Positions 1-7,329 of a stretch of DNA of 11,394 nt are shown piece by piece. Made by a program: the position numbers and the translations under genes. The notes beneath the pieces are model-generated. The model had not been told where the DNA came from, searched no databases, and saw only the letters and a list, made by a program, of their open reading frames with translations. Each line of letters starts with the position of its first letter. Positions within the stretch are counted from its first letter, which is position 1. This stretch comes from an uncultured Pirellulaceae bacterium (GTDB lineage Bacteria; Planctomycetota; Planctomycetia; Pirellulales; Pirellulaceae), in assembly GCA_934278005.1 (NCBI GenBank), contig CAKQWG010000101.1, forward strand, positions 1 through 11,394. The letters are read 5' to 3'.

Positions 1-42
1 TGCAGGTAGTTTACGCGATTTGGATGAACCACCAATGGCCAT
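1..42 (-). CDS. Possible 5' end of a minus-strand gene leaving the window
   Basis: Reading leftwards from 42 there is an ATG followed by 13 open codons (MAIGGSSKSRKLPA) to the window edge. A purine-rich GAGAGG sits at 49-54 on the minus strand, 7 nt before the ATG, which is a good Shine-Dalgarno position. Fourteen residues are too few to identify a family; the start is serine/lysine-rich with no signal peptide visible so far. The call rests only on the start codon plus ribosome binding site, so it may be chance. If real, it is divergent from the small membrane protein gene at 592. Confidence 0.35.
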   Translation of the reverse strand, partial: MAIGGSSKSRKLPA

Positions 43-591
43 GTAAGAACCTCTCGACGGAATGCTGGATGAGCAGTGGCTAGGATGTAGCAAGTACCTG
101 CCTCCTGCTTCACACCGAGCGACGCCTTCAACCGTAAAGTCGATAGACTAACGCGGGCTGATTGCGCGATCTGGGTGGTGCAGGTGGTCTGGTGAAACTG
201 GGCAGTGTCAGTTGGATTGTAATTAGAGGGACTTCAAATTCAACGAATTACTCTGCAGAAGAGGGCGTCTGGGAGCCACTTGTGCGTGTTAATACCGCTA
301 CAAACCTCCCCCGCCGAGCTGGCGGAACTTGCATTGCGCCGTGTCGCTAAATTTGTCGATCCATTCCAATCCGTGCCAAACTGGTTTCTGTTTCGCAGGC
401 TTGGAGTGCCAGTACGGAGGAAAAGTTCCCTAAACCTTCGAAGTATTGACAGGCCAGGCGGAGAGATTCCAGTCCTGAAGAAATGGCTGCGGTCAGAAGC
501 TCAGCGCGTGCCCTGTATGATCCGCCTGCAACGTGGTAAAGTGAAGGCTGAGCAACCACAGCCGAATAGAACTGGATAAAGAGCCGCTAAC
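43..591. other. Intergenic region without a supported gene
   Basis: About 550 bp with several overlapping short open frames on both strands, none with a recognisable domain or a convincing ribosome binding site. The longest plus frame (280-579) encodes a basic 99-residue peptide I do not recognise. A perfect 5-bp stem (CCGCC/GGCGG, 311-325, loop GAGCT) and one copy of the 9-mer GACTAACGC (146-154) are the only local signals. A TTGACA at 446-451 has no -10 element at 16-18 bp. I see no tRNA or other structured RNA. Confidence 0.5.
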
Positions 592-774
592 ATGGCACGA
601 TTTAAGTCGCTACTGCAAGAAACTTGGTGGTTATGGATCGCGATGGCAGTCTTTGGCAGCCTGATGTCTTTTCTGCATAGCGTATTTCTGCTCACCTTTC
701 CGGTCTGCATCTTTGTGTTTTTGTGGTTCTCATTCATTCGCTACGATGAAGAGGGACAGTTTCGCGGTACCTAG
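592..774 (+). CDS. Small two-helix membrane protein (60 aa), unknown function
   Basis: The 60-residue product has a short basic, aromatic N-terminus (MARFKSLLQETWW), two closely spaced hydrophobic stretches (about residues 12-31 and 33-49) joined by a tight turn containing a His-Ser, and a charged tail with DEEG. This fits a small inner-membrane hairpin protein. AAAGAG at 578-583, 8 nt before the ATG, could serve as ribosome binding site. The reading frame is clean, ends in tandem TAG codons, and its composition (Trp/Phe-rich helices then an acidic tail) is unlike a random frame. It is convergent with the uronate isomerase-like gene, whose stop lies 75 bp away. I do not recognise a named family; function is unknown. 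Confidence 0.68.
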   Translation: MARFKSLLQETWWLWIAMAVFGSLMSFLHSVFLLTFPVCIFVFLWFSFIRYDEEGQFRGT

Positions 775-833
775 TAGCCTGGCAGTACGCGGTGGTTTGA
801 CTGTCCCCTGGGCGCCATTTGCTGTAAAACCAT

Positions 834-855
834 CAGTGGGTGCAAAACCTCACTG
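834..855 (-). terminator. Weak hairpin at the end of the uronate isomerase-like gene
   Basis: CAGTGGGT (834-841) can pair with ACC-T-CACTG (847-855) around a GCAAA loop with one bulged T. On the minus strand the hairpin overlaps the stop codon (850-852) and is followed by ATGGTTTTA, a short T-run. This is a marginal terminator candidate between two convergent genes. Confidence 0.28.
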
Positions 856-2136
856 GCTGTAAAACACTGTCTCCACGTTGCCTCGTAGCACTTGCTGCCC
901 CAATTGGATCGCTCTGCGCTCGCTCCAGCCCATGTCGCGCACGAAATGCTCGGCTAGCACCCGGGCTAGGCAGCGTTTGAACATCGCAAATTTCGGCAAA
1001 GCGAATTCAAGTTTGTACATGTCGCTGTAGTATCCCACGATTTTGTTCCGCGGCACGGCTTCCAATCTCGCCCGCAGATCGCGCTGGATGAAACTGGGCG
1101 TATTGCTGTACCACCAATGGCCATGGCAGATCACGTTGGGGAAGATCCACGCGTAGCTGACCAGCTCTTGGTTCGTCACGCTGGCCAGCACCGACACGGG
1201 AAAGACGACCTGCGGAAAGGCATTGAACAGTTCGCGGTATTGGATCAGCGACAGGCGACTGTCATACAGATCTTGCCCCTGATAGACGCCGCCGGGATAG
1301 ACCGCTCGATTGACGCCGATCATCAAATCGAATGGCAGGCCGAACTCTCGGCAGTTCTCTGCGAGTTGCCAAAAGACCCATAAGCTGACTCGCTGGCGGT
1401 CTTCATCGGAGGCCTGTTCGTTGTGGCTGAGCAGGCGGTCCAGTGCGGTTTGTGCGTCGACCTGGCTGATCTGCCGCGGAGCGAACCAGGGGGGCAAGCT
1501 GATGGCACAAGCCCGTGCACCGTGTTTGGTGAAATACTCGAAACGCTGCCGCACCGCTTGCGCAAGATCGGCCAACGTGCGCACCTCGGTGCCGGAGCAT
1601 TGGGCCAGCCGCTGACGCACACTGGGCTTGGCAAAATGGAACACGAGATCGTCAGTACGTAGGCACGGCACATACCGCTGCGTGTCAAAGCCATCCAGCG
1701 CATCATCGAAATCATTCGTCAAAAAAACCGCTTCCAGCTTGGATAGCCGCAGCACCTGCTGCTCCCAGTCGGACGCGTCGAGCCGGGCTTGGGCCGCATC
1801 GTACAGTTGCTCCCAATTGGAGTGATCGAGCCGCTCGATTTCGACGCCGAACAGTTCTCGAGCCGCTTCGAGCAGCCAACTGAACTGCACTGTATTATCG
1901 ATATGCCCCAGCCCTTCGACCAAGCGGCCCACCTTTTCCTTGGGGCTCAACTCGGCCGCTTCGATCCGCTCGCGTGGCATGCCGGCTGAATGGGCAAGTT
2001 CGGTGTAGTAGTGATAGCCCAGGAAATCGGCCAAAGTCGAACTGGCAGGTTGGTGCGGATTGATATGCGTGTGCGGATCGATCAGCACGATCGAGTCGAG
2101 TTCGTCGAATAGCCGCTGGAAAAGGGTGTCGCTCAT
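850..2136 (-). CDS. Uronate (glucuronate) isomerase-like amidohydrolase-fold protein
   Basis: The product is 428 residues from the ATG at 2136. It resembles the UxaC/glucuronate isomerase branch of the amidohydrolase superfamily, enzymes that interconvert hexuronates and ketohexuronates in the cytoplasm. The N-terminal metal motif reads DPHTHINPH (His22 and His24 of the HxH pair). The C-terminal region has the family pattern NKIVGYYSDMYKLEFALPK then FKRCLARVLAEHFV, corresponding to UxaC's TDSRSFLSYPRHEYFRR; the metal-ligand Asp is kept but the following Ser-Arg is Met-Tyr. A CHGHWWY motif lies shortly before it. E. coli UxaC is about 470 residues, so this is slightly short but complete. No uronate pathway genes (uxaB, kdgK) are nearby, so substrate is uncertain. 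The frame extends to a TTG at 2190 (18 more codons, no ribosome binding site); I prefer the ATG because it gives the usual compact N-terminus, though its own Shine-Dalgarno (GAGCGA) is weak. Confidence 0.85.
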   Translation of the reverse strand: MSDTLFQRLFDELDSIVLIDPHTHINPHQPASSTLADFLGYHYYTELAHSAGMPRERIEAAELSPKEKVGRLVEGLGHIDNTVQFSWLLEAARELFGVEIERLDHSNWEQLYDAAQARLDASDWEQQVLRLSKLEAVFLTNDFDDALDGFDTQRYVPCLRTDDLVFHFAKPSVRQRLAQCSGTEVRTLADLAQAVRQRFEYFTKHGARACAISLPPWFAPRQISQVDAQTALDRLLSHNEQASDEDRQRVSLWVFWQLAENCREFGLPFDLMIGVNRAVYPGGVYQGQDLYDSRLSLIQYRELFNAFPQVVFPVSVLASVTNQELVSYAWIFPNVICHGHWWYSNTPSFIQRDLRARLEAVPRNKIVGYYSDMYKLEFALPKFAMFKRCLARVLAEHFVRDMGWSERRAIQLGQQVLRGNVETVFYSQ

Positions 2137-2190
2137 GCCGTCGCTCGGAATATGTTCAGTTTGAAAATTAGTGGAAAGAGAGCCGGCCAA

Positions 2191-2619
2191 TGTTAAGGTA
2201 TTTTGGGCCGCCAGCCCAGCAGTTTAGCATTTCCCGTGTCCTGAGCACGTGCCCCCACCGGTTTACAGTTTCTGCGGCCAAGCGGCGCCTCGATCCTGTG
2301 CCTCTATTTTCGTATTCTTGCCACGCTCTGCCGGGGTTTGAGGAGGGGCGGACCATTGGCCGGCGGCCGCATAATCCATGGCTGTAGGAGCTGTTTAACT
2401 CCGCCTATGCGCTGGCCGGCGAATTTTGGCTGCTCTGCCGCCGTTATGCGGCTATAATCAACTGGATGCGTGACGTAAAGCACTCGCACGTGTGGCCTCG
2501 CCAGCCCATCGCCAAGCTGGCCCACGGCAGTCCATGCACCGCAATCCTGTGCTCTGCAAACCTGCATATCCCAATTTTCGTAGCTCGACTACCTGCGGTC
2601 CTAGCTATAGGGTAAACCT
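2191..2619. other. Divergent intergenic region
   Basis: About 430 bp between the minus-strand isomerase-like gene and the plus-strand htrA-type gene. Short overlapping frames on both strands have no recognisable content and read like non-coding DNA. It should carry promoters for both flanking genes. The clearest signal is a perfect TATAAT at 2453-2458. An 8-bp palindrome GCACGTGC occurs near 2244-2251. I see no riboswitch or other known RNA. Confidence 0.55.
2437..2458 (+). promoter_or_regulatory. Candidate -10 box (TATAAT) abutting a small hairpin
   Basis: TATAAT at 2453-2458 is a perfect sigma70-type -10 element, directly preceded by a 5-bp hairpin (GCCGC 2437-2441, GCGGC 2448-2452). No good -35 lies 16-18 bp upstream; the nearest TTGGCT (2426-2431) is 21 bp away. 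If used, the htrA-type transcript would have a leader of about 155 nt. Confidence 0.3.
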
Positions 2620-4116
2620 ATGAGCCATTTCGATCCCCTTTCAGCCCCTCAGCCCGAAGACCAGTCGGAGGATCGAGAAATTACCTCGGCTGAATGGGAA
2701 GCTCTGCTGAACACTCCCGTCGATGCGGCTGGCTCGACGGCACCCGGGGCGGCACACGGCTCGGACGCCGCAGCGGACGCCGGTCAGCCGCAGGCGTGCC
2801 CCCCCACCGACCAGTTTGCAACCGGCCAGCTTGCAACCAGTCCAGCCCCGGCTGAATTGGCCACCCGAGGCACTGAACCCTATAGCGCACCGGAACTGGC
2901 CACTGAACCGGCTATGGAATCCGCCACTGTCGCCGCCCGCGGTGTCGGGCCAATGCAGCTGGCCACGTCGACGCTGCTCAGCCTAATCATGGTGCTGGGG
3001 TTGCTGCTAATGGCGCGACTGCTGGTGCCGTCACTCGTCGAGAGCGTCCGCTACGGTTGGTATCGTGGGCAGTTGCGAGCCGAGTATGAAGTCAGCGGCC
3101 AACAACTGCGGCATGTTTCTTTGGACTCACTGGCCGAAGTCTCCCAGTTGGTCAGCCGGCGAGTGGGGGCCAGCGTGGTGCATATCAATGTGTTGCGTGA
3201 CGAACCAACCATCGCTAGCTACGAGTCGCTGTTCGGGACCCAGCATCCAGCCATGCGTTTGGAAGGGCAGGGGAGTGGCTTTATTATCGACAGCGATGGC
3301 CACGTTTTGACCAATCAACATGTGGTAGCGGGGGGCGGCACGCTGGAGGTAACGCTCAGCGACGGTCGTCGACTCACCGCACAGACCATTGGCGTCGATC
3401 CCTTGACCGATCTGGCTGTCCTCAAGATTCGTGGCGATGGACTGATGCCGATCGACTGGGGAGACAGCGACCAAGTCGTCGTGGGCACGCCAGTCTGGGC
3501 GGCGGGCAGTCCATTCGGGCTGCAGCAGACGGTGACCTTCGGCATTATTAGCGGTAAGCACCGTGTCGACTTCCGCGCCACCCGATACGAAAAGTCCCTC
3601 CAGGGTGGAACCGCTTACGGCGACATGATGCAGAGCGACGTGGCCCTGAACCCGGGCAATAGCGGCGGCCCATTGGTCAATTCCATGGGGCAAGTCATCG
3701 GTGTCAACGCGGCTATTTTAGGCGAGACCTATCATGGGGTCAGCTTTTCCATTCCCAGCAAAGTCGCTGCACGCGTGGCGGAGGAGCTGATCGCCAAAGG
3801 GGAGGTAGCCCGCGGCTGGTTGGGCGTGTCGCTGGAGGATCTAGCAGACAAAGAGCGCTTTGACGTCGAGGGAAATATTGTGCCAGGCGTTCGCGTCAAG
3901 GGTTTTCCTAGCCTCTCACCAGCTCGCCAAGCTGGCGTGCAGGTAGAGGACGTCATCGTCGAATTCCAGCACCAACCGATTCTCAACCGAACCGATTTAA
4001 TGCGCCTGATCGGCGAAACCGACATCGGCGCAAGCGCTCAAGTGGCTGTTCTGCGTCAGTCCCAGCGCCTAGAATTTGAAGTAATCATCGGCAGACGCGA
4101 TAGCGACTTGCGATAA
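2620..4116 (+). CDS. Membrane-anchored HtrA/DegP-type serine protease with one PDZ domain
   Basis: A 498-residue S1C-family trypsin-like protease, expected to act outside the cytoplasmic membrane on misfolded or unassembled envelope proteins. Residues 1-110 form a low-complexity Ala/Pro/Glu/Thr-rich cytoplasmic segment; a single hydrophobic helix spans about 113-137; the protease domain covers roughly 170-385 and a PDZ domain about 398-490. The catalytic triad is visible: His234 in LTNQHVV, Asp264 in DPLTDLAVLKI, Ser348 in NPGNSGGPLVN. The oxyanion and substrate pocket region (GVSFSIPS) is also intact. This is the DegS-like layout (anchor, protease, single PDZ) but with an unusually long N-terminal tail containing repeated LAT-type motifs. 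ATG at 2620 has a modest AGGG 7 nt upstream. It is not clearly linked to either neighbour. Enzyme class is sure; the exact orthologue (degS, degP, degQ) is not. Confidence 0.93.
   Translation: MSHFDPLSAPQPEDQSEDREITSAEWEALLNTPVDAAGSTAPGAAHGSDAAADAGQPQACPPTDQFATGQLATSPAPAELATRGTEPYSAPELATEPAMESATVAARGVGPMQLATSTLLSLIMVLGLLLMARLLVPSLVESVRYGWYRGQLRAEYEVSGQQLRHVSLDSLAEVSQLVSRRVGASVVHINVLRDEPTIASYESLFGTQHPAMRLEGQGSGFIIDSDGHVLTNQHVVAGGGTLEVTLSDGRRLTAQTIGVDPLTDLAVLKIRGDGLMPIDWGDSDQVVVGTPVWAAGSPFGLQQTVTFGIISGKHRVDFRATRYEKSLQGGTAYGDMMQSDVALNPGNSGGPLVNSMGQVIGVNAAILGETYHGVSFSIPSKVAARVAEELIAKGEVARGWLGVSLEDLADKERFDVEGNIVPGVRVKGFPSLSPARQAGVQVEDVIVEFQHQPILNRTDLMRLIGETDIGASAQVAVLRQSQRLEFEVIIGRRDSDLR
2811..2840 (+). 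repeat. Two tandem 15-bp imperfect repeats inside the protease N-terminal tail
   Basis: CCAGTTTGCAACCGG (2811-2825) is followed directly by CCAGCTTGCAACCAG (2826-2840), identical at 13 of 15 positions, encoding QFATG-QLATS. Further LAT-containing segments (ELATR, ELATE, QLATS) follow at larger spacing, suggesting the tail grew by in-frame duplication. Confidence 0.6.
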
Positions 4117-4121
4117 GTGGA

Positions 4122-4138
4122 GTAAGCATCCTGCTTGC
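4122..4138 (+). terminator. Short hairpin just after the protease gene
   Basis: GTAAGCA (4122-4128) pairs with TGCTTGC (4132-4138) around a TCC loop, seven pairs including one G-T, starting 5 nt after the stop codon. There is no T-run downstream, so intrinsic termination is doubtful. Confidence 0.28.
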
Positions 4139-4229
4139 CGGTGAGCAAGAGAACCCGCTCGCTACGCCTCTGGCTGTACTGCCGAGTCCAACTTCAAAAC
4201 AATCCTTAGCCAAGCACAAACTAGCATCG

Positions 4230-4550
4230 ATGAAAAATTACCAAGCCCTATCGCTGCTTCTTTTTTTCGTAGTCATGCTGGCTGCGATCGATATCATGCT
4301 CGGACATCGCGTGGCTGTGTTTGCGACTTGTTTCTCCGGGCTGTGGTTCATCATCGCTTTCGTGCTGTTGACGCGTCCGCCGGGCATCCCAGAGTTCGTC
4401 TCCGAGCGGCCCGGGGGCGATGATCAGTACATCGTGCGGCGAGAGCTAATGCCCAGCGTGCCGCTCCCAGAGCGACTGCGTCTATCGCTCACGGTAGCCT
4501 GCGGGTCTTGCCTGTTAATTTGGCTTTCGCTGAGCTTGCTTACCAACTGA
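4230..4550 (+). CDS. Small three-helix membrane protein (106 aa), unknown function
   Basis: The 106-residue product has hydrophobic helices at about 6-23, 28-47 and 85-104, with a hydrophilic, Arg/Glu/Pro-rich loop of about 35 residues between helices 2 and 3 (PGIPEF, GGDDQY, RREL, PLPERLR). The loop reads as genuine coding sequence and the helix pattern is coherent, so I think the gene is real, but I do not recognise the family. It follows the HtrA-type protease gene by 113 bp on the same strand. No convincing ribosome binding site precedes the ATG at 4230, which is the main doubt; no better in-frame start is evident. Confidence 0.68.
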   Translation: MKNYQALSLLLFFVVMLAAIDIMLGHRVAVFATCFSGLWFIIAFVLLTRPPGIPEFVSERPGGDDQYIVRRELMPSVPLPERLRLSLTVACGSCLLIWLSLSLLTN

Positions 4551-4569
4551 GCTGAGCGACTCAGTCAGT
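4546..4569 (+). terminator. 10-bp stem-loop overlapping the stop codon
   Basis: ACTGA-(G)-CTGAG (4546-4556) pairs with CTCAG-TCAGT (4560-4569) around a CGA loop with one bulged G. It includes the TGA stop of the preceding membrane-protein gene. It is not followed by a T-run (CACAACAGCC), so it may act by stabilising the 3' end or with Rho rather than as a classical intrinsic terminator. Confidence 0.4.
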
Positions 4570-4719
4570 CACAACAGCCGACACCTCACGCGGTTGTTAC
4601 CCGACTTTCTGGGGCCCTGCAAGCCAGGTCCTCGTGCACGTGGTGGTCGCGGTAACTTTTCTTCGGCACATATCGCAGTTTCCAACCGCACGTGCGGCAC
4701 AATTGCCGATTTGGTTGTG

Positions 4720-4748
4720 TTGGACAGCGGCGGTGATTGTACTAGAAT
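4720..4748 (+). promoter_or_regulatory. Sigma70-like promoter for the SUMF1-like gene
   Basis: TTGGAC (4720-4725) and TAGAAT (4743-4748) are separated by exactly 17 bp and each matches the consensus well. Transcription would begin around 4755, giving a leader of about 38 nt that contains a TAGGA ribosome binding site (4781-4785) 7 nt before the ATG at 4793. This is the best promoter match I found in the window and may drive the downstream same-strand genes as well. Confidence 0.55.
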
Positions 4749-4792
4749 AGGATCGCCTTGCTTGCTCCACTTTCCCAGCTTAGGAACCTCCG

Positions 4793-6040
4793 ATGCGCAC
4801 CTCCAGCGTCGTATGTGCAGTCATATGTGTCGCCAGTCAACTTGTGTTGCCAACTAGCCTCAAAGCTGTTCCGCAGTCCGATTCGGCGACGGCTACCCCA
4901 GCAGCGGTCACCACCACCACCAGCGTAGCGGATGGCGGCGTCGGGTTTTCTAAGACCAAACCTGAGACTGGCCCAGCTGTGGCCGTCGAGGGGGGATTTC
5001 TGGTGCCCTATACCCTAATCATTCCCGGCACCGAGGTGCAGGTCGAGATGATTCCCGTACCGGGTGGTGTGAGCGTCATGGGAAGCCCCGAGGACGCCGA
5101 GAACGCCCAGGAAGACGAGCAGCCCGTCGTGCAAGTCAACATCGGCCCGATGTGGGTTGCCAAGTACGAAACGTCGTGGGGTGAGTATCGAGTTTTCATG
5201 TCGATGTACAAGCTGCTCAAAGAGCTGCAATCCAAAGGTTTGCGCAAAATTGTAGATGGCGATCACGCCGATGCGATCACCGCGCCAACCGAGCTTTACG
5301 ATTCGACGTTCACTTACAAATTTGGCCAAGATGCCAACTTGCCAGCAGTCACGATGACCGAGTATGCGGCCAAACAATACACCAAGTGGCTCAGCCGATT
5401 GACGGGCCAGCAGCTCCGCTTGCCTACTGAAGCCGAATGGGAGTTCGCATGCCGAGCCGGCTCGAGCGCGGCCTATTGCTTTGGTGACGATCCCCAAGAG
5501 TTGGATGAGTACGCGTGGTATGTAGACAACGCTGACGATACCCCCCATCCCGTCGGGCAGAAGAAAGCCAACGCTTTTGGACTCCACGATATGCACGGCA
5601 ACGTGATGGAGTTGTGCATCGGTGGATACTCAGAGGATGGTTACGAATCGCTGGCCGAAAAGCCACAGCCCATGTCGCTGAGCGAGGCGATCATTTGGCC
5701 TGAAACCTTTGACAATCGCGTTATCCGCGGTGGAAGTTGGCAGGATGAAGCCGAACAATTGCGTTCGGCTGCGCGCATCGGCTCGGCGGACGAAGACTGG
5801 AAGGATTCGGATCCCAACTTTCCTCTCAGCCCGTGGTGGTTTACCGAAAGTCCAGCCCGCGGCGTTGGGTTTCGCATCGTGCGTTCCTACCAACCGCTGG
5901 ATGATGAATTGATTACCAAGTTCTGGGACATTGACAACGAAGACATTCAGATGGAGGTCGACATGCGACTTCTGGAAGGCCGGGGCGTGATCGGTCCCAT
6001 CGACCCCACCTTGTCCGAAGACATCCAACAAACCAAGTAA
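4793..6040 (+). CDS. Secreted SUMF1/FGE-fold protein lacking the FGE cysteines
   Basis: A 415-residue protein. Residues 1-25 look like a Sec signal peptide (MRTSS then a hydrophobic core ending near LKAVP), followed by a Thr/Ala-rich linker to about 65. Residues about 80-365 carry the formylglycine-generating-enzyme (SUMF1) fold: IPVPGGVSVMGS at the start, KYETSWGEYRVF, RLPTEAEWEFACRAG (209-223), GLHDMHGNVMEL (263-274), VIRGGSW (310-316) and terminal GVGFRIVRS (357-365). True FGEs convert a sulfatase cysteine to formylglycine using a Cys-X4-Cys pair; here the RCAAR position is RSAAR (324-328) and the partner position is also not Cys, so formylglycine formation is unlikely. No sulfatase gene is nearby. 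About 50 acidic residues extend past the domain. Such cysteine-less SUMF1-like proteins are common in planctomycetes and are probably binding or structural proteins. Start is supported by promoter and ribosome binding site. Confidence 0.88.
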   Translation: MRTSSVVCAVICVASQLVLPTSLKAVPQSDSATATPAAVTTTTSVADGGVGFSKTKPETGPAVAVEGGFLVPYTLIIPGTEVQVEMIPVPGGVSVMGSPEDAENAQEDEQPVVQVNIGPMWVAKYETSWGEYRVFMSMYKLLKELQSKGLRKIVDGDHADAITAPTELYDSTFTYKFGQDANLPAVTMTEYAAKQYTKWLSRLTGQQLRLPTEAEWEFACRAGSSAAYCFGDDPQELDEYAWYVDNADDTPHPVGQKKANAFGLHDMHGNVMELCIGGYSEDGYESLAEKPQPMSLSEAIIWPETFDNRVIRGGSWQDEAEQLRSAARIGSADEDWKDSDPNFPLSPWWFTESPARGVGFRIVRSYQPLDDELITKFWDIDNEDIQMEVDMRLLEGRGVIGPIDPTLSEDIQQTK

Positions 6041-6094
6041 CGACTAACGCACAGGCTTATCGGTCTGCTAGTTAGCCCGCACGGAGGCGCCTTA

Positions 6095-7318
6095 ATGCAA
6101 TCCACGTCTCGAGATCGTTCCCGAGAGGACGACGAAGGGGATATAGTCGCGGGCAGGCAATTGGGCTCGGGCCGTTTGCCCAGTAGTTCGCTCGATTCAT
6201 CGGTGGGGACTGACGCGCCTCGCCGCCGTCGGTTTGATATCGACAATTTGGCGTGGGGCAAACTGGGCGACTGGTTGCAATTAGTGCGGCTGCCCAACGT
6301 TTTTACCTTACTGTCGGACTGCCTGGCAGCCGCTATTGTGGCCGCTGGTTTGGCTTGGCCGCTGACGGCCTTACTACCTGTCATACTGGCTTCTCTGCTG
6401 GCTTACTGGGCCGGCATGATTCTCAACGACGTGGTCGATTTAGAGGAGGACCGCGAGCATCGTCCCGATCGCCCGTTGGCCTCGGGTCGCATCTCAGTGG
6501 TCATTGCTGGTCATATCGCCACGGCGATGCTGCTGATCGGCCCGATACTGATCTTGGCTGTGCTAACCTTTCATACATCGCAGCCGCTGTGGATGGGCAT
6601 TGCCTTTGCCGCCTCAGTACTGCTTTCGTTGGCTGTCCGGGCTTATGATTCGCCACTCAAGCGCACTTTGCTAGGACCGCCACTGATGGGAGTTTGCCGA
6701 GGCCTAAATATTCTGATGGTGGGCTTTGCCGTGCTGGCTGTCACAGCCGGCAAAACTCTGGACGCCGACGGAGAGGTTGCCGCGAGCAGAACTAGTTTGG
6801 TCGACCGAGTGTTGGTCAATCCATTGCTGCCTGGAGACTTGCAGTCGGTCGAGTCGATTGGCGAGCTACCGCACGTGATTTTCCCGCGTCCCTTGATGGC
6901 ATTTGCGGCTGGGATCGCGCTATACATTTTTGGTGTCACCGTGTATGCGCGCCGAGAGGAACGCGACAGTTCATCGGCCCAGCTCCTTTTCGGAGTGCTC
7001 TTGGAGATTGCCGGACTGGTTATCATTGGCTGTTTGCCCTGGTGGGCCGAGGCCTCGCAGGTGTGGACGCTCGATCCGCGACAAGGCTACCCGCTGCTAG
7101 TCGGTCTGATCGGTCTAACCGTGGTCAATCGCGGACTGTCCGGTGTGTGGCATCCCGTTCCACGCAAAGTTCAGTTGGCTGTGAAGCACGCTATTTTGAC
7201 CCTGATCCTGATCGATGCGGCCGTAGTGCTGATGTGGGCGGGACCCTGGTATGGCTCGGCCGTAGTGCTGCTACTGCTCCCCGCCCTGAGCGCATCGCTG
7301 CGGATCCGTTCGACGTAG
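6095..7318 (+). CDS. UbiA-superfamily prenyltransferase, EboC-like
   Basis: A 407-residue integral membrane protein. A hydrophilic, Arg/Ser-rich N-terminal tail of about 55 residues precedes eight or nine hydrophobic helices. The first prenyl-diphosphate motif is canonical: NDVVDLEEDREHRPDRPLASG (the Asp residues are 112, 115 and 119, then the RP..PL..G signature at 123-131). A second conserved block reads YDSPLKRTLLGPPLMGVCRGLN (184-205). The usual second Asp-rich motif (DxxxD) is not present at its expected place; that region reads GVTVYARREERDSS (280-293). This pattern reminds me of the EboC/SCO3242-type branch, whose substrates are not well established, rather than UbiA or MenA. A loop of about 45 residues (218-262) separates helices in the middle. 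The start has an excellent CGGAGG (6082-6087), 7 nt before ATG. It lies 54 bp after the SUMF1-like gene and may be co-transcribed with it. Confidence 0.88.
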   Translation: MQSTSRDRSREDDEGDIVAGRQLGSGRLPSSSLDSSVGTDAPRRRRFDIDNLAWGKLGDWLQLVRLPNVFTLLSDCLAAAIVAAGLAWPLTALLPVILASLLAYWAGMILNDVVDLEEDREHRPDRPLASGRISVVIAGHIATAMLLIGPILILAVLTFHTSQPLWMGIAFAASVLLSLAVRAYDSPLKRTLLGPPLMGVCRGLNILMVGFAVLAVTAGKTLDADGEVAASRTSLVDRVLVNPLLPGDLQSVESIGELPHVIFPRPLMAFAAGIALYIFGVTVYARREERDSSSAQLLFGVLLEIAGLVIIGCLPWWAEASQVWTLDPRQGYPLLVGLIGLTVVNRGLSGVWHPVPRKVQLAVKHAILTLILIDAAVVLMWAGPWYGSAVVLLLLPALSASLRIRST

Positions 7319-7329
7319 CGCGGCTGCCA

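Noticed and set aside
446..474. Promoter based on TTGACA at 446-451
   Set aside because: No -10-like hexamer occurs at 16-18 bp spacing (TCCAGTCC).
280..579. 99-residue plus-strand frame before the small membrane protein gene
   Set aside because: No ribosome binding site, no recognisable motif, and basic Arg/Pro-rich composition typical of a non-coding frame in GC-rich DNA; overlapping frames on the other strand look equally plausible.
3127..3693. 188-residue minus-strand frame opposite the protease gene
   Set aside because: It lies wholly antisense to the conserved protease domain with intact catalytic triad; high-GC coding DNA often leaves such shadows.
5015..5596. 193-residue minus-strand frame opposite the SUMF1-like gene
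   Set aside because: Antisense to a well-supported domain, with no recognisable family or start signal.
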